Shown here: positions 19,288-29,898 of the stretch, piece after piece
How the letters are laid out: every line of letters starts with the position of its first letter
How positions within the stretch are numbered: the stretch's first letter is position 1
Translations under genes and position numbers: made by a program
NCBI RefSeq assembly: GCF_001559595.1
Contig: NZ_LNTY01000017.1
Location: 109,299-173,298 of the forward strand
Length of the DNA: 64,000 nt
Direction: 5' to 3'
From: Enterovibrio coralii
GTDB lineage: Bacteria; Pseudomonadota; Gammaproteobacteria; Enterobacterales; Vibrionaceae
The notes under the pieces: generated by a model
What the model saw: only the letters and a program-made list of their open reading frames with translations
Database searches by the model: none
Told to the model about the DNA's origin: nothing

Positions 19288-19728
19288 ATGCAGCAGTTTA
19301 TTGAATTTGTTCAAAGTAACTTGATTTTGTCACTGGTTTGGGTGGGTCTGGTTGTAGCGCTGATTGTGTCAGTCATCAAACAGAAAACGGCCGCATACAA
19401 AATTGTGACTCCAAACGACGCAACCGTACTGGTTAACCGTGAGAACGGTGTCATTGTTGATATTCGTAGCCGTGACGACTACCGTGCAGGCCACATTGCT
19501 GGCGCACTTCACGTTTTGGCTAAAGACATCAAAGCAAACACCTTCGGTGAGATTGAAAAACACAAGTCTGACCCAATCATCGTGGTATGCAAGACAGGTC
19601 AAACCGCAGTTGAAAGCGCAAACGCGCTGGCGCAAGCGGGCTTTGAGAACGTGAACGTTCTGAAAGACGGCCTGATTTCTTGGAACGAAGCGAATTTGCC
19701 ACTGATCCGCAGCAAAAAGAAAAAGTAA
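19288..19728 (+). CDS. yibN: Membrane-anchored rhodanese-like protein (YibN)
   Basis: A 146-residue protein with one N-terminal membrane span (LILSLVWVGLVVALIVSVI) and a cytoplasmic rhodanese domain containing VDIRSRDDYRAGHIAGALHV and the active-site cysteine in IVVCKTGQTAVESANAL. It would transfer sulfane sulfur, acceptor unknown. It precedes secB as in Escherichia coli, but the grxC gene found between them there is absent: only 97 bases separate the two. Confidence 0.9.
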   Translation: MQQFIEFVQSNLILSLVWVGLVVALIVSVIKQKTAAYKIVTPNDATVLVNRENGVIVDIRSRDDYRAGHIAGALHVLAKDIKANTFGEIEKHKSDPIIVVCKTGQTAVESANALAQAGFENVNVLKDGLISWNEANLPLIRSKKKK

Positions 19729-19749
19729 TTGCCGACGGATTAGCAACAA

Positions 19750-19770
19750 GGGCAGCCTCGTGGGCTGCCT
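19750..19770 (+). terminator. Hairpin between yibN and secB
   Basis: GGCAGCC-TCGTG-GGCTGCC stem followed by CTCACTTATTTT. The T-run is broken, so it may only attenuate read-through into secB. Confidence 0.45.
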
Positions 19771-19825
19771 CACTTATTTTAAAATGCGTGAAAGCATTTG
19801 TTTTACATAACAAGGATTTAATACC

Positions 19826-20296
19826 ATGGCTGAAGCAGCAACTAACCAACCAGCACAGCAAAACTTTGCTATCCAACGCATCTTCCTGAAAGACGTGTCT
19901 TTTGAAGCACCAAACTCTCCAGCAGTGTTTCAGCAAGAGTGGCAGCCAGATGTAAACCTGGACCTGGATACCCAAAGCCGTGAACTGGGCGAAGGCGTAT
20001 ACGAAGTTGTTCTGCGTCTGACTGTGACCGTGAAAAACGGTGAAGAGAATGCGTTCCTGTGTGAAGTACAACAGGGCGGTATCTTTGCAGTAGCAGGTAT
20101 GGAAGCACCACAACTGGCACACTGCCTGGGTGCATTCTGCCCGAACATCCTGTTCCCATACGCACGTGAAACTATCTCTAGCCTGGTAGTAAAAGGTACG
20201 TTCCCACAACTGAACCTGGCGCCAGTTAACTTTGACGCGCTGTTCATGAACTACCTGCAAAGCCAGACTCAAGAGCAAGCAAACGCTGACGCGTAA
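19826..20296 (+). CDS. secB: Protein-export chaperone SecB
   Basis: Tetrameric cytoplasmic chaperone that keeps preproteins unfolded and hands them to SecA. 156 residues. Family blocks: [50 protein letters not shown] and [19 protein letters not shown] lies about ten bases before the ATG. It is directly followed by gpsA, likely one transcript. Confidence 0.97.
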   Translation: MAEAATNQPAQQNFAIQRIFLKDVSFEAPNSPAVFQQEWQPDVNLDLDTQSRELGEGVYEVVLRLTVTVKNGEENAFLCEVQQGGIFAVAGMEAPQLAHCLGAFCPNILFPYARETISSLVVKGTFPQLNLAPVNFDALFMNYLQSQTQEQANADA

Positions 20297-20320
20297 TAGA
20301 AGTACAAAAGGTCGACACTA

Positions 20321-21337
20321 ATGACAGATAACGCCAAGGCCAATGTTGCCATGACCGTATTGGGCGCAGGCTCATACGGCACGTCTCTCGCAATCTCACT
20401 CGCTCGCAACGGTGCGAACGTGGTGCTGTGGGGACATGAGCCGGAACATATGGCACAACTCGAAATTGATCGCTCAAATGAAGCGTTTCTGCCGGGTGTC
20501 GCTTTTCCAGACTCATTGATTCTGAGTGCTGATCTTGAAGAAGCCATTCAAGTCAGTCGTGACATTCTTGTGGTCGTACCGAGCCATGTATTTGGTCTGG
20601 TGCTGTCACAGGTGAAGCCGTTCCTGCGTGATGATCAACGTATCTGCTGGGCGACGAAAGGCCTTGAGCCTGAAACGGGCCGTTTGCTGCAAGACGTGGC
20701 AAAAGAGCAGTTGGGGGAAGGTGTACCGCTGGCGGTGCTCTCTGGCCCTACGTTTGCGAAAGAGCTGGCGGCGGGTATGCCAACAGCGATTTCCGTCGCG
20801 TCTCCGGATGCGCAGTTCCTTACGGACCTGCAAGAGAAAATCCACTGCAGCCGTACGTTCCGCGTTTACGGCAACAGTGATTTTATTGGTATGCAGCTTG
20901 GCGGCGCAGTGAAGAACGTGATTGCGATTGGCGCAGGCATGTCTGACGGTATTGGCTTTGGTGCGAACGCACGTACTGCGCTTATTACCCGCGGTCTTGC
21001 AGAGCTAACGCGCTTGGGTGTTGCCCTTGGCGCAGAGCGTGAGACCTTTATGGGAATGGCAGGACTGGGCGATCTCGTACTGACGTGTACAGACAACCAA
21101 TCTCGCAACCGTCGCTTTGGCTTGGCTCTCGGTCAAGGTAAAGGCGTAGACGAAGCGCAGGATGAAATTGGTCAGGTGGTCGAAGGCTACCGCAACACCA
21201 AAGAAGTTCGCGCGCTGGCGAAACGCACTGGCGTTGAAATGCCAATCGTTGAGCAGATTTACCAAGTGCTTTACGAAGGCAAAGATGCACGTTTGGCAGC
21301 CCAAGATTTGTTGGCACGTCAACGAACCTCTGAATAG
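20321..21337 (+). CDS. gpsA: Glycerol-3-phosphate dehydrogenase [NAD(P)+]
   Basis: Makes sn-glycerol 3-phosphate from dihydroxyacetone phosphate for phospholipid synthesis. 338 residues. The dinucleotide-binding motif is [16 protein letters not shown]; catalytic lysines lie in [10 protein letters not shown] and [24 protein letters not shown] and SRNRRFG are conserved C-terminal blocks. It is 24 bases from secB and ends at a strong terminator. Confidence 0.97.
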   Translation: MTDNAKANVAMTVLGAGSYGTSLAISLARNGANVVLWGHEPEHMAQLEIDRSNEAFLPGVAFPDSLILSADLEEAIQVSRDILVVVPSHVFGLVLSQVKPFLRDDQRICWATKGLEPETGRLLQDVAKEQLGEGVPLAVLSGPTFAKELAAGMPTAISVASPDAQFLTDLQEKIHCSRTFRVYGNSDFIGMQLGGAVKNVIAIGAGMSDGIGFGANARTALITRGLAELTRLGVALGAERETFMGMAGLGDLVLTCTDNQSRNRRFGLALGQGKGVDEAQDEIGQVVEGYRNTKEVRALAKRTGVEMPIVEQIYQVLYEGKDARLAAQDLLARQRTSE

Positions 21338-21360
21338 TTTTCGTTAGAAATCGGGTCTAA

Positions 21361-21390
21361 AAAAACGCGGGAATGACTCCCGCGTTTTTT
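21361..21390 (+). terminator. Terminator of secB-gpsA
   Basis: AAAAACGCGGGA-ATGAC-TCCCGCGTTTTTT, perfect stem with T6 run, 23 bases after gpsA. Confidence 0.88.
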
Positions 21391-21578
21391 ATTTTTGCGA
21401 CACATGACGACTGAAATCGCCAAGCAGCTAAAGCAATATCGTCAGAATATTGGGTTGTTTAGCTATCTATGTCACACTTAGAAAGTTGCCTCATCAAAAT
21501 GCAATAAAACCTCAAGGACAGAGAGGTTGCCGATGAGACAAGTAAGCAATGTCATAACGGAATGAAATAGGTACGAAC

Positions 21579-22423
21579 ATGTATAGGGTGTGCGGAGAAG
21601 GCAACGCCAAAAAGTGCCAACAAGAGAAAGTGTGGAAAGCGATAAAGCGTGAAGCGAAAGAGCACAGCGAGCGCGAGCCGATGCTGGCGAGCTTCTTCCA
21701 TGCGACGATCATCAAGCACGATTCACTGGCGGGTGCACTGAGCTATATTCTTGCCAACAAGCTGGCGACGCCAAGTATGCCAGCCATGGCGGTGCGTGAA
21801 GTGATTGAAGAGGCGTATGCCGGAGACAGCGGGATTGTAAATGCCGGGGCGTGCGATATCTGTGCGACGGTGGAACGAGACCCTGCTGTTGAGCTTTATT
21901 CCACGCCGCTGTTGTACCTGAAAGGCTTCCATGCCCTGCAAGGGTTTCGCGTGGCGAATTGGCTCTGGCGACAAGGTCGCCGAGAACTTGCGGTGTACCT
22001 GCAAAACCAAATCTCCGTGGCGTGTCAGGTGGACGTTCACCCTGCTGCGCGCATTGGCTGTGGCATCATGTTTGACCATGCTACGGGTATCGTTGTGGGT
22101 GAAACGGCAGTGATTGAAGATGATGTTTCTATCCTTCAGGACGTGACGCTGGGCGGTACCGGTAAAGAGCAAGGCGACCGTCACCCGAAAATTCGCACCG
22201 GTGTCATGATTGGTGCTGGGGCAAAAATACTCGGCAATATCGAAGTGGGCGAGGGCGCGAAAGTCGCCGCGTGTTCTGTGGTGCTAATTAATGTCCCACC
22301 GCACATGACAGCAGCAGGTGTGCCAGCCAAAATTGTCGCGCGCCGAGCAGCGACAAACCTTCGCTCGACATGGATCAAAAGTTTAAATGTGGTCAGAGCT
22401 TTAGCGAAGGTGACGGCATCTAA
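21579..22423 (+). CDS. cysE: Serine O-acetyltransferase, one frameshift near the 3' end
   Basis: Forms O-acetylserine, the committed step of cysteine synthesis. The N-terminal helical domain is followed by a left-handed beta helix of hexapeptide repeats, with the catalytic histidine in MFDHATGIVVGETAVIEDD and then LQDVTLGGTGKEQGDRHPKI. After AGVPAKIV one G is missing near 22339; restoring it gives GAPSSDKPSLDMDQKFKC, GQSFSEGDGI and a stop at 22421-22423, the usual CysE tail (with the C-terminal residues that dock into cysteine synthase). The start at 21579 is uncertain: the strong GGAGAAGG at 21595 suggests translation may begin slightly downstream. Confidence 0.9.
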
Positions 22424-22441
22424 ACGGATGCGCGCACAAAC

Positions 22442-22475
22442 AAAAAACGGAGCCAAAGGCTCCGTTTTCTTTTTT
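22442..22475. terminator. Bidirectional terminator between cysE and pfkA
   Basis: AAAAAACGGAGCC-AAA-GGCTCCGTTTTCTTTTTT lies between convergent genes and has A/T runs on both sides. Confidence 0.85.
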
Positions 22476-22488
22476 CGACAACGCTGAA

Positions 22489-23451
22489 TTAGAACAGCTT
22501 GGTTGCCACGTCGAACAGATCCTGACGGAACGGACGACGCATGTTGTCGATAGCATCGATGATGTCGTGGTGTACCAGTTGTTCATTCTGGATACCCACA
22601 CAACGACCACCGTGACCTTCGATAAGAAGGTCTACCGCGTAAGCACCCATGCGAGATGCCAAAATACGGTCGAATGCGCGAGGCTGACCACCACGCTGGA
22701 TGTGACCTAGGATGGTTGCACGCGTTTCACGGCCAGTTTCTGCTTCAATGTAGCGAGCAAGCTCGTTGGTGTCAGTCATCAGCTCAGTGATTGCGATGAT
22801 TGCGTGTTTCTTGCCTTTGTAGATACCTTCTTTGATCTTCGCCAGCAGGTTTTCTTTGTTCAGGCCGATTTCAGGCGTGATGAAGTATTCACAGCCGCCT
22901 GCGATAGACGCAGCCAGCGTCAGGTCACCACAGTGACGACCCATGACTTCAACGATAGAGATGCGCTGGTGAGAAGAAGACGTATCACGCAGGCGGTCAA
23001 TCGCTTCTACGACTGTGTTCAGCGCAGTCAGATAACCGATGGTGTAATCAGTGCCTGGAATGTCGTTGTCGATAGTGCCTGGCAGACCGATACATGGGAA
23101 ACCCATTTCAGTCAGTTTCTTCGCACCCATGTATGAACCGTCACCACCGATCACAACCAGTGCTTCGATGCCGTGCATTTTCATGTTCTGGATAGCTTGC
23201 TCACGTACTTTCTCGTCTTTGAACTCAGGGAAACGTGCTGAGCCCAAGAAAGTACCGCCTTTGTTGATAATGTCTGACACGCTAGTGCGGTTCAGCTTCT
23301 CAATGCGGTTCTGATGAAGACCCTGATAGCCGTCGTAAACACCAAACACTTCCAGACCTTCACTCAACGCAGCGCGAACAACGCCACGAATCGCTGCATT
23401 CATACCCGGGGCGTCGCCGCCACTGGTCAAAACACCAATTTTACTAACCAT
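22489..23451 (-). CDS. pfkA: ATP-dependent 6-phosphofructokinase
   Basis: Glycolytic kinase making fructose 1,6-bisphosphate. 320 residues. Substrate and nucleotide sites: [48 protein letters not shown] (catalytic aspartate), [12 protein letters not shown] and LGHIQRGG. fieF lies about 260 bases upstream on the same strand, with a likely separate pfkA promoter in between. Confidence 0.97.
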   Translation of the reverse strand: MVSKIGVLTSGGDAPGMNAAIRGVVRAALSEGLEVFGVYDGYQGLHQNRIEKLNRTSVSDIINKGGTFLGSARFPEFKDEKVREQAIQNMKMHGIEALVVIGGDGSYMGAKKLTEMGFPCIGLPGTIDNDIPGTDYTIGYLTALNTVVEAIDRLRDTSSSHQRISIVEVMGRHCGDLTLAASIAGGCEYFITPEIGLNKENLLAKIKEGIYKGKKHAIIAITELMTDTNELARYIEAETGRETRATILGHIQRGGQPRAFDRILASRMGAYAVDLLIEGHGGRCVGIQNEQLVHHDIIDAIDNMRRPFRQDLFDVATKLF

Positions 23452-23714
23452 GGTTACCCTCTGACTTTGGGAATTGAAATTTCAAATCCATTGATCGCAT
23501 GTCTCGGCATCTAGCCTCACACCCTGCTTCCCTCAGGAAAGTCTTAATGGGTATCGCGGGTTTGCCTCAGTCATGCGTGACGTGCAAGTTTATATCGCAA
23601 GCAGCGTCATTAAAACTGTAACTTTCCTACTTATGAAAGACTATTACAATTTTGCTAAGTATTTTCGTTGATAGAAATCAGTAAGCGTTACAAATTTTCG
23701 CGACACAACAAGGA

Positions 23715-24611
23715 TTAATTTTGTTCTCGCGGTGAATTTCCCACAACTGAAACGGGATCTTGATGGATGATGATATCCGCGCCCGGAAATGCGACTTCAA
23801 GGAGATCCTCTACCTCTTCCGCAATTCGGTGTGCGTCTACCAGCTTTAATTCATCATTTAGCTCAAGGTGCAGTTGCATAAAACGGGTCGGTCCTGCCTG
23901 ACGGGTTCTTAAATCATGCACACCCTGTACACCCGCCACGCTTGATGCCAGCGTAAAGATTTTTTCTTGCTCTTCCGGTGGCAATTGACGGTCGAGCAAA
24001 GACTGCACCGCTTCATGCGCCATCTTGAACGCACTGTAGAGAATGAACGCACCGATAGCGATAGCAAATACCGCATCGGCCATTTTGATGCCGTACCACG
24101 CAAGGCCCAGTGCCGCCATGATGGCAAGGTTCATCAGCAAATCCGATTGGTAATGCAAGGAGTCGGCTGAAATGGCCTGACTGCCTGTCTTGCGCACCAC
24201 CCATTTTTGGAACAGAACCAGCACACCCGTCAGCAACGTCGCAATGGCACTCACCACCACACCGGCTTCAGGGTTACGAAGCTCTGCGGGGTTATATAAA
24301 CGCTCAAGGCCACTCAGGATAAGGAAGAAAGCGGAGCCAACAATAAAGGCAGCTTGCGCAAGCGCAGCAAGGGATTCGGCTTTTCCGTGCCCAAATCGGT
24401 GCTCGTCATCGGCAGGCTGAAGCGCGTAACGCACCACGACCAAGTTGGTGATGGATGCCAAAAGGTCAATGAGAGAATCGACGAGAGAGGCGAGCAAACT
24501 GATGGAGTCGGTATACCACCAGGTGAAAATTTTCATCAAAAGGAGTACGGTGGCTGTGATGGTGGCTGCCCATGCCGCCATCTGCACTAAGCGGGCGTAT
24601 TTCTGAGTCAT
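23715..24611 (-). CDS. fieF: Cation-efflux pump FieF (ferrous iron / zinc)
   Basis: Cation diffusion facilitator that exports Fe2+ and Zn2+ using the proton gradient. About 298 residues from the ATG at 24611 ([10 protein letters not shown]); the open frame reaches 24713 but the extension is unlike the family. Six spans; metal-site motifs [31 protein letters not shown] and [12 protein letters not shown], and a C-terminal cytoplasmic domain with [15 protein letters not shown] and DIIIHQDP. It sits next to cpxP, as in Escherichia coli. Confidence 0.93.
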   Translation of the reverse strand: MTQKYARLVQMAAWAATITATVLLLMKIFTWWYTDSISLLASLVDSLIDLLASITNLVVVRYALQPADDEHRFGHGKAESLAALAQAAFIVGSAFFLILSGLERLYNPAELRNPEAGVVVSAIATLLTGVLVLFQKWVVRKTGSQAISADSLHYQSDLLMNLAIMAALGLAWYGIKMADAVFAIAIGAFILYSAFKMAHEAVQSLLDRQLPPEEQEKIFTLASSVAGVQGVHDLRTRQAGPTRFMQLHLELNDELKLVDAHRIAEEVEDLLEVAFPGADIIIHQDPVSVVGNSPREQN

Positions 24612-24702
24612 ATTTGGAACGTGGTCAAAATAAGTGCAAAGAGTATAACGCTTTTTACCTCGTTGAGTCTGTGTTGAATCAATAGTTGAAACAGAAAAGC
24701 AG

Positions 24703-24724
24703 CATGCCGGCAAAGGCCGGCATG
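24703..24724 (-). terminator. Terminator of cpxP
   Basis: CATGCCGGC-AAAG-GCCGGCATG, a perfect nine-base-pair stem 30 bases after the cpxP stop. The following minus-strand sequence CTGCTTTTCTG is only moderately T-rich. Confidence 0.65.
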
Positions 24725-24754
24725 AAGGGATACGCTCTCAGCAGTGATTGGCGA

Positions 24755-25222
24755 TTAGCCGTGGTGTGACATGCGCTTTTGGTGACGCTCTGCCATTTTC
24801 GCCATGTTTTCTTTCACCTGCTCTTTTTGCTCAGGCGTTAGAATGCTCATCATCTCGTGGCGTTTTTTCGCCATCTCGATGCGACGCTCTAGCTGCTGCT
24901 GAGACATCTTCTCTGCCAGTGCTCGCACTGCAGCTTCATCAAAGTTGTCAGCCAGCATCAGATCTTGCATTTGTTGGCGCTCTTCCATCATTTGTGTGCG
25001 GAATTCGCCTTTGTTTGCACGCATTTCTTCGCGATTTTGCTCACGCAGGGTGCGCAGCTCATCTTTTTGTGTTTCAGTCAGTTCAACACCGCGCAGCAGG
25101 TGTTTACCACCCATCATGCCTTTGCCGTCATGATGACCGCCGCCAAACGCCATGGCAGACATAGAACCCATCATCAATGGAAGTGCGATAACAGTAGCAG
25201 CAATACGTTTAGAAAATTTCAT
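24755..25222 (-). CDS. cpxP: Periplasmic envelope-stress inhibitor CpxP
   Basis: CpxP binds CpxA and misfolded periplasmic proteins and damps the Cpx response. 155 residues with a signal peptide ending near MSAMAFG, a His/Gly-rich stretch (GGGHHDGKGMMGG) that could bind metal, and the two LTxxQ motifs of the family, LTETQKDELRTL (about residue 48) and LTPEQKEQVKENM (about 129). It is divergent from cpxRA across a CpxR box array, so positive control by CpxR is expected. Confidence 0.92.
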   Translation of the reverse strand: MKFSKRIAATVIALPLMMGSMSAMAFGGGHHDGKGMMGGKHLLRGVELTETQKDELRTLREQNREEMRANKGEFRTQMMEERQQMQDLMLADNFDEAAVRALAEKMSQQQLERRIEMAKKRHEMMSILTPEQKEQVKENMAKMAERHQKRMSHHG

Positions 25223-25304
25223 GGTGTGTTCTCCGGTTTCATGTGTTGTGTCGCTTGTTGGAAGTAACTTTACCCACTGGGACGTAAACCGGTGTGCTGA
25301 CTAA

Positions 25305-25329
25305 GTAAAGCAATGTAAAGGCGGGTAAA
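25305..25329. promoter_or_regulatory. Tandem CpxR boxes in the cpxP / cpxR intergenic region
   Basis: GTAAA occurs at 25305-25309, 25315-25319 and 25325-25329, each exactly ten bases apart. The first pair (GTAAA-GCAAT-GTAAA) is a perfect match to the CpxR consensus GTAAA-N5-GTAAA; the third copy extends the array by one turn. It lies between divergent cpxP and cpxR, as expected for autoregulation. Confidence 0.85.
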
Positions 25330-25404
25330 CCTGTGATTTACGCATGGAATCGCACAGGCGATTGGCAGATACTAGAATCAGTGACGAACTATAAGGCAAA
25401 ACCC

Positions 25405-26100
25405 ATGGCGCACATTCTTCTTATCGACGATGACACCGAACTGACGAGCTTATTAAAAGACCTGCTTGAGCTGGAAGGCTACAACGTAGACATTGCCAAC
25501 AATGGTCAACAAGGGCTGGAAAAGATCAGTGACGAGGTCGATTTGGTTTTGCTGGACGTCATGATGCCTGTCCTGAATGGGATGGAAACCCTACGCAGAC
25601 TGCGCGACCAATGGGAAACACCAGTGCTGATGCTAACCGCCAAAGGTGAAGAAATTGACCGCGTGATGGGGTTAGAGCTGGGTGCGGATGATTACCTACC
25701 TAAACCGTTTAGCGATCGTGAGCTTTTGGCGCGCATGCGTGCGATCTTGCGCCGAACGGCAAAGAACAGTGACGAAAAGCGTGGAGAAGAGGCGCAGGAC
25801 AAGCTTGAGTATCAAGATATCGTCATCTTCCCGGGCAAAATGGAAGTCTACTGCCAATCCCAACTGATTGACTTGACTGGCACCGAAACTGCGCTGTTGA
25901 CGTACCTTGTGAAACAGCCGGGCAGCATTGTTGCCAAGGCAGATATCAGCCTTAATGTCCTCGGCAAGCGTCTAGCACCCTTTGATCGCGCCATCGACAT
26001 GCACATTTCCAACATTCGTAAGAAATTGCCTGAGCGTGACGATGGCAAACCACGTATCAAAACCTTACGTGGTCGTGGTTACCTGCTGGTGGAAGCGTAA
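25405..26100 (+). CDS. cpxR: Response regulator CpxR
   Basis: OmpR-class response regulator of envelope stress. The receiver domain has the acidic pocket in ILLIDDDTEL, the phospho-acceptor aspartate in LVLLDVMMPVLNG (about residue 51), and the conserved lysine in DDYLPKPFSDREL. The winged-helix domain follows from about residue 130, ending IKTLRGRGYLLV. The ATG at 25405 gives 231 residues; the frame runs upstream to 25333 but through the CpxR boxes. Its stop overlaps the cpxA start. Confidence 0.95.
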   Translation: MAHILLIDDDTELTSLLKDLLELEGYNVDIANNGQQGLEKISDEVDLVLLDVMMPVLNGMETLRRLRDQWETPVLMLTAKGEEIDRVMGLELGADDYLPKPFSDRELLARMRAILRRTAKNSDEKRGEEAQDKLEYQDIVIFPGKMEVYCQSQLIDLTGTETALLTYLVKQPGSIVAKADISLNVLGKRLAPFDRAIDMHISNIRKKLPERDDGKPRIKTLRGRGYLLVEA

Positions 26101-27480
26101 TGAAATTGCCGACAATCAAAAGCCTCTATGGCCGTATCTTTGCCATCTTCTGGCTGACGCTATTGTTGGTGCTGATTGCTGTTTTGGCCGCTCAACAAGC
26201 TGACCCGCGCCAGCAGCATGAACTGCCGTTGTCGTCAAAAGTGAAGCTGCAAAAGGTCGCAGACAACATCTCCGACAGGTTAATCAAAATGCCGGGCGGG
26301 TTGTCGGACAACCTCGAAAAAGTGCAGAAAAGCTTTTCAGAGCGCGGTGGCATGAAGGTGTATTTCACCAATCTTGAGGGCGAAGTGTTCAACCAAAGGC
26401 ACCATCATGGTGGCAGCCGCACGCTGAAAAACTTCACCTCCATTTCTGATGATCCTGAAAACCCGCAGCAGCGTTTATACGGACGCTGGATGCTGGCCGG
26501 CCCTTTCTTAATCGATGACGGCTACTCCGAAGCCTTGATGTATGTCGGCAGGATGTGGCGCGAGGCACCGCCGTTCTACGCACAGATTTGGATAAACCGT
26601 TCCAGCTTTGCTGGTGACTATGGTGGTCAGCACGCCGCTGCTCTTGTGGCTTGCCTGGGCATTAAGTCGCCCGGCCAGACGCATGCAAGCGGCGGCAGAG
26701 CGCGTGGCGGAAGGGCGCTTGGACATTGACCCTAGTCTTGAAAAAGGGCCGCGAGAATTCCAACAGGCGGGAGCCAGCTTCAACCAAATGGTGACGGCAC
26801 TGAATCAAATGATCAGTGGGCAGCAACGTTTGTTATCGGATATTTCTCACGAGCTACGCTCACCGCTGACGCGCCTTCGCATGGCCAATGCGCTGGCGAT
26901 ACGCAAACAAGGTGAAAGCCAAGAATTGACGCGTATTGATACTGAAGCCGAGCGCATGGAGCAGATGATTGCAGACTTGCTGTCACTTTCTCGTATGCAG
27001 CTCAATAGCCATGCGGAGCGCGAAACCTATACCCTTGAAGAGCTTTGGCTGACCCTACTGGAAGATGCGGAATTTGAAGCCGAGCAACACAGTAAGCTGT
27101 TGACGTACCAAACTATCCCGTCTGCCAGTATCGACGGTAATGGCCCACTGCTTTGCAGTGCACTCGAGAATGTGGTGCGCAATGCGATCAAATACGCCAA
27201 TCACTCGGTAGAGGTGTCATTTTCGATTGCTGGTCGTGAGCTGAAAGTGATGGTCAGTGACGATGGCGAAGGTGTGCCGCAAGAAATGTTGGCCGATATT
27301 TTCAGGCCGTTTTACCGCGTGTCGACAGCGCGAGACCGCGCCAGCGGCGGCACAGGGCTTGGTCTTGCCATCACTGACAGTGCGATGCGACAGCACAACG
27401 GCAAAGCCGAGGCCAGCATCAATGCCAAAGGCGGACTAACGGTAACCTTGGTGTTTGGTCTCATCAATACAGCTAAGTAA
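26100..27480 (+). CDS. cpxA: Sensor histidine kinase CpxA, interrupted by two frameshifts
   Basis: Inner-membrane kinase/phosphatase for CpxR. An N-terminal span (IFAIFWLTLLLVLIAVLAA), a periplasmic sensor domain (about 30-165), a second span (LVTMVVSTPLLLWLAWAL), HAMP, the H-box SDISHELRSPLTRLR, N-box NVVRNAIKYA and G-boxes DDGEGVP and GGTGLGLAI are all visible. Two single-base losses near 26592 (a G) and 26610 (a T) break the frame just before the second span; corrected, it reads AQIWDKPFQLLLVTMVV and totals about 460 residues, normal for CpxA. Confidence 0.92.
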
Positions 27481-27506
27481 CCAGCCCAATTAAATAAATC
27501 TCTAAA

Positions 27507-27538
27507 AACTCTCGAGTAATGTCTCATTTTCGAGAGTT
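27507..27538 (+). terminator. Hairpin after cpxA
   Basis: AACTCTCGA and TCGAGAGTT form a perfect nine-base-pair stem 27 bases after the cpxA stop. T-run is weak; a likely terminator or processing hairpin. Confidence 0.5.
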
Positions 27539-27559
27539 ATTGCTAACCTTAGAGAAGCG

Positions 27560-27615
27560 GCTGTGTCTTGTTGACACAGCACTCTCGACTTTGACGCGCG
27601 AAACCCGCGTTTTTT
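27560..27615 (+). promoter_or_regulatory. Structured leader of the chemoreceptor gene
   Basis: Two hairpins follow each other: GCTGTGTC-TTGTT-GACACAGC (27560-27580) and ACGCG-CGAAACC-CGCGTTTTTT (27594-27615). The second resembles an intrinsic terminator and sits directly before the ribosome site AAGGAG of the chemoreceptor, so it could attenuate or occlude expression. Confidence 0.4.
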
Positions 27616-27631
27616 AAGGAGTGGTTAGCTT

Positions 27632-29302
27632 ATGTCCTCTCAGATGACCATCAAACAACGACTCACTATGTTCGTCGCATTGGTGTGCGGTATACAAATC
27701 GTTGTTGGTGCTTTTATCTTCTACAAACTGGCCTACATTGAAGGCCATGTGCAAGGAGTGGCGCACCGTGACATTCCAGTTCTTGAATCAATTAGCAAGG
27801 CAACGGAGCATCAAGTAGAGCAGCGGGTGCATTACAATAAAGCGTTTCGTTATGCGCTAGAAATTGGCAAAGAGCCCAATGCAGAAGCGAACTATGCCAA
27901 GGAAAAAGCGTATTTTTACGAGCTTGGTGAAAAAGTCGACAAAGACAAAAAACAGATCAAAACACTGCTTGCCGACGGTGTAGCAAGTGGCACACCAGAA
28001 GAAAAACGAGCCTTCACTGCGGCTGACGCCAAACTCACTGACATAGTTACACTCCACGAAAAATGGATGGTGCATGTAGAGGATGTATTCAAAGAGCTCG
28101 AAGGTGGACACTTCCATGAAGCAGAAGTGCTCGACGAGGTGGTGGGTCAAGAAGCTGAAACAACCACCAAGATGGTGGACAGCCTTCTAACCGATGTCGG
28201 TAAATTCACCGAGGCGGCTGTGATTGATATCGAAAAAAGGGCCGTCATTCTGGAGTACACAGTGGTCGGCTCGATAGTTCTGGCTCTCATTGTCGCCATC
28301 ATCATGTCGAAGATTATTCTCAACCGTATTTATGCAGGTCTTAACAAAGTCTCTGCTGCACTTGCCGTGCAAGCGGCGGGGGATTTTAGTCGCGCCGGTA
28401 TTGTTGATGAACCGGGTATTATCGGTGAGCTGCAAAAGAACATGGAAGGTACGCGTAAAAGTACCAATGCCATGATTGCGAAGGTGGCTAACGAGGTGTC
28501 TGAAGCCGTGAACGCACTGAACGCGGCCTCGCAATCAGTCAAACAAAACAGTGATGCACAAAGCGGCGAGATCATGCAAGTGGCGACAGCGGTAAATGAA
28601 ATGTCGGCCACGGCACAGGAGATTGCGAACAATGCATCCCTGACCCAAAGCGCGACTGAAAGCGCGTCGTCGCAATCGTCTGAGTCGATGCGCGTGAACA
28701 ACGAAGCCATGAACCAAACCCAAGAGCTGATTGAAAGCCTGACACAAAGTAGTGCGGCACTGACAGAGCTTGAGAAGAACAGTGGTAACATCACCTCTGT
28801 ACTGGACGTGATTAAAGGTATCGCTGAGCAAACTAACTTGCTGGCATTGAACGCGGCGATCGAGGCGGCTCGTGCGGGTGAGCAAGGCCGTGGCTTTGCG
28901 GTGGTAGCAGATGAGGTGCGAAGCCTTGCGCAGCGCACTCATGACTCGACCTCTGAGATTGAAACCATGATTGCCCAGCTAAGCTCGGTGACCAAAGAAG
29001 CGGTCGATACCATGCAAAAAAGCTGTGAAATGGGCGACAAAACCATTGAGTTGGCGCGTCAGGCTGGCGATTACTTGTCACAAGCAGGCGAGGCAACCAC
29101 GCAGGTGACGGACATGAACCTTCAAGTGGCGAGTGCTGCCGACCAGCAAAGCAGCGTGGTGGAAGAAGTGAATATCAACGTTAACAAGATCAGCGAGATG
29201 TCGGCGCAAAGTGCGCAAGAGGTGGACAGCTTAGTGCAAGCGACCAACAAGCTGAATCAAATCGCACGAGACCTGCAACAATCTGTGGGTCGAACAGGCT
29301 AA
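27632..29302 (+). CDS. Methyl-accepting chemotaxis protein
   Basis: A 556-residue transmembrane chemoreceptor: first span about residues 12-32 ([19 protein letters not shown]), a helical periplasmic sensor domain to about 208, second span [15 protein letters not shown], a HAMP-like region, and the cytoplasmic signalling domain with the highly conserved tip [38 protein letters not shown], here split for reading: the hairpin tip is [19 protein letters not shown]. The sensor ligand cannot be assigned. No cheA or cheW is nearby, so it is an orphan receptor serving the main chemotaxis array. Confidence 0.9.
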   Translation: MSSQMTIKQRLTMFVALVCGIQIVVGAFIFYKLAYIEGHVQGVAHRDIPVLESISKATEHQVEQRVHYNKAFRYALEIGKEPNAEANYAKEKAYFYELGEKVDKDKKQIKTLLADGVASGTPEEKRAFTAADAKLTDIVTLHEKWMVHVEDVFKELEGGHFHEAEVLDEVVGQEAETTTKMVDSLLTDVGKFTEAAVIDIEKRAVILEYTVVGSIVLALIVAIIMSKIILNRIYAGLNKVSAALAVQAAGDFSRAGIVDEPGIIGELQKNMEGTRKSTNAMIAKVANEVSEAVNALNAASQSVKQNSDAQSGEIMQVATAVNEMSATAQEIANNASLTQSATESASSQSSESMRVNNEAMNQTQELIESLTQSSAALTELEKNSGNITSVLDVIKGIAEQTNLLALNAAIEAARAGEQGRGFAVVADEVRSLAQRTHDSTSEIETMIAQLSSVTKEAVDTMQKSCEMGDKTIELARQAGDYLSQAGEATTQVTDMNLQVASAADQQSSVVEEVNINVNKISEMSAQSAQEVDSLVQATNKLNQIARDLQQSVGRTG

Positions 29303-29316
29303 CCGGCAACACAATT

Positions 29317-29344
29317 AAAAAAGCAGGCTTCGGCCTGCTTTTTT
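29317..29344. terminator. Bidirectional terminator between the chemoreceptor gene and trmL
   Basis: AAAAAAGCAGGC-TTCG-GCCTGCTTTTTT between convergent genes. Confidence 0.88.
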
Positions 29345-29356
29345 ATTGGAATATTT

Positions 29357-29821
29357 TTAGATGCCGCCTTGGAAGCCCAGTTGACGCCATGCTTCGTAAC
29401 AGATGATAGACACTGAGTTCGACAGGTTCAGGCTGCGGCTACTTGGCATCATAGGCACACGGATACGGTGCTCAGGGTCGAAAGCGTTTCGCACATCATC
29501 GGGTAGACCACAGGTTTCCGAGCCAAACAAGAACACATCACCTTCTTGGTAGCTGACATCCGCATGCGGGCGGCTGCCTTTGGTGGTGCACGCAAAGATG
29601 CGACGATCACCCATGGCTTCAAGGAAGGCTTGATAATTTGGGTAGCGGGTAACATTGGTCAGATCGTGATAATCGAGGCCAGCGCGGCGCAGCTTTTTCT
29701 CTTCAAAATCGAAGCCTAACGGCTCGATAAGGTGCAGCTTGCAGCCGGTGTTTGCCGCTAGGCGAATAATGTTGCCGGTGTTTGGCGCAATTTGTGGCTC
29801 GTGTAACGCGATATGAAACAT
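29357..29821 (-). CDS. trmL: tRNA (cytidine/uridine-2'-O-)-methyltransferase TrmL
   Basis: SPOUT-family enzyme that 2'-O-methylates the wobble base of leucine tRNAs. 154 residues with the trefoil-knot motifs [23 protein letters not shown] and the C-terminal [18 protein letters not shown]. It uses S-adenosylmethionine. It follows tpiA on the minus strand but behind a terminator. Confidence 0.93.
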   Translation of the reverse strand: MFHIALHEPQIAPNTGNIIRLAANTGCKLHLIEPLGFDFEEKKLRRAGLDYHDLTNVTRYPNYQAFLEAMGDRRIFACTTKGSRPHADVSYQEGDVFLFGSETCGLPDDVRNAFDPEHRIRVPMMPSSRSLNLSNSVSIICYEAWRQLGFQGGI

Positions 29822-29898
29822 GGTCTACCGTGGGCGTGAACAAAGAGAAAAGGAAGTATAACGGTGAGAGGTTTTCACCATCAAGACGAGTGAAAACA

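Noticed and set aside
19577..20278. Long minus-strand frame of 233 codons over yibN-secB
   Set aside because: It runs antisense to secB and yibN, whose proteins are clearly recognisable; composition is Cys/Phe/Leu-rich, typical of a shadow frame.
21338..21578. Possible riboswitch or leader before cysE
   Set aside because: The region has a terminator and AT-rich promoter-like DNA but no conserved structured element I could recognise.
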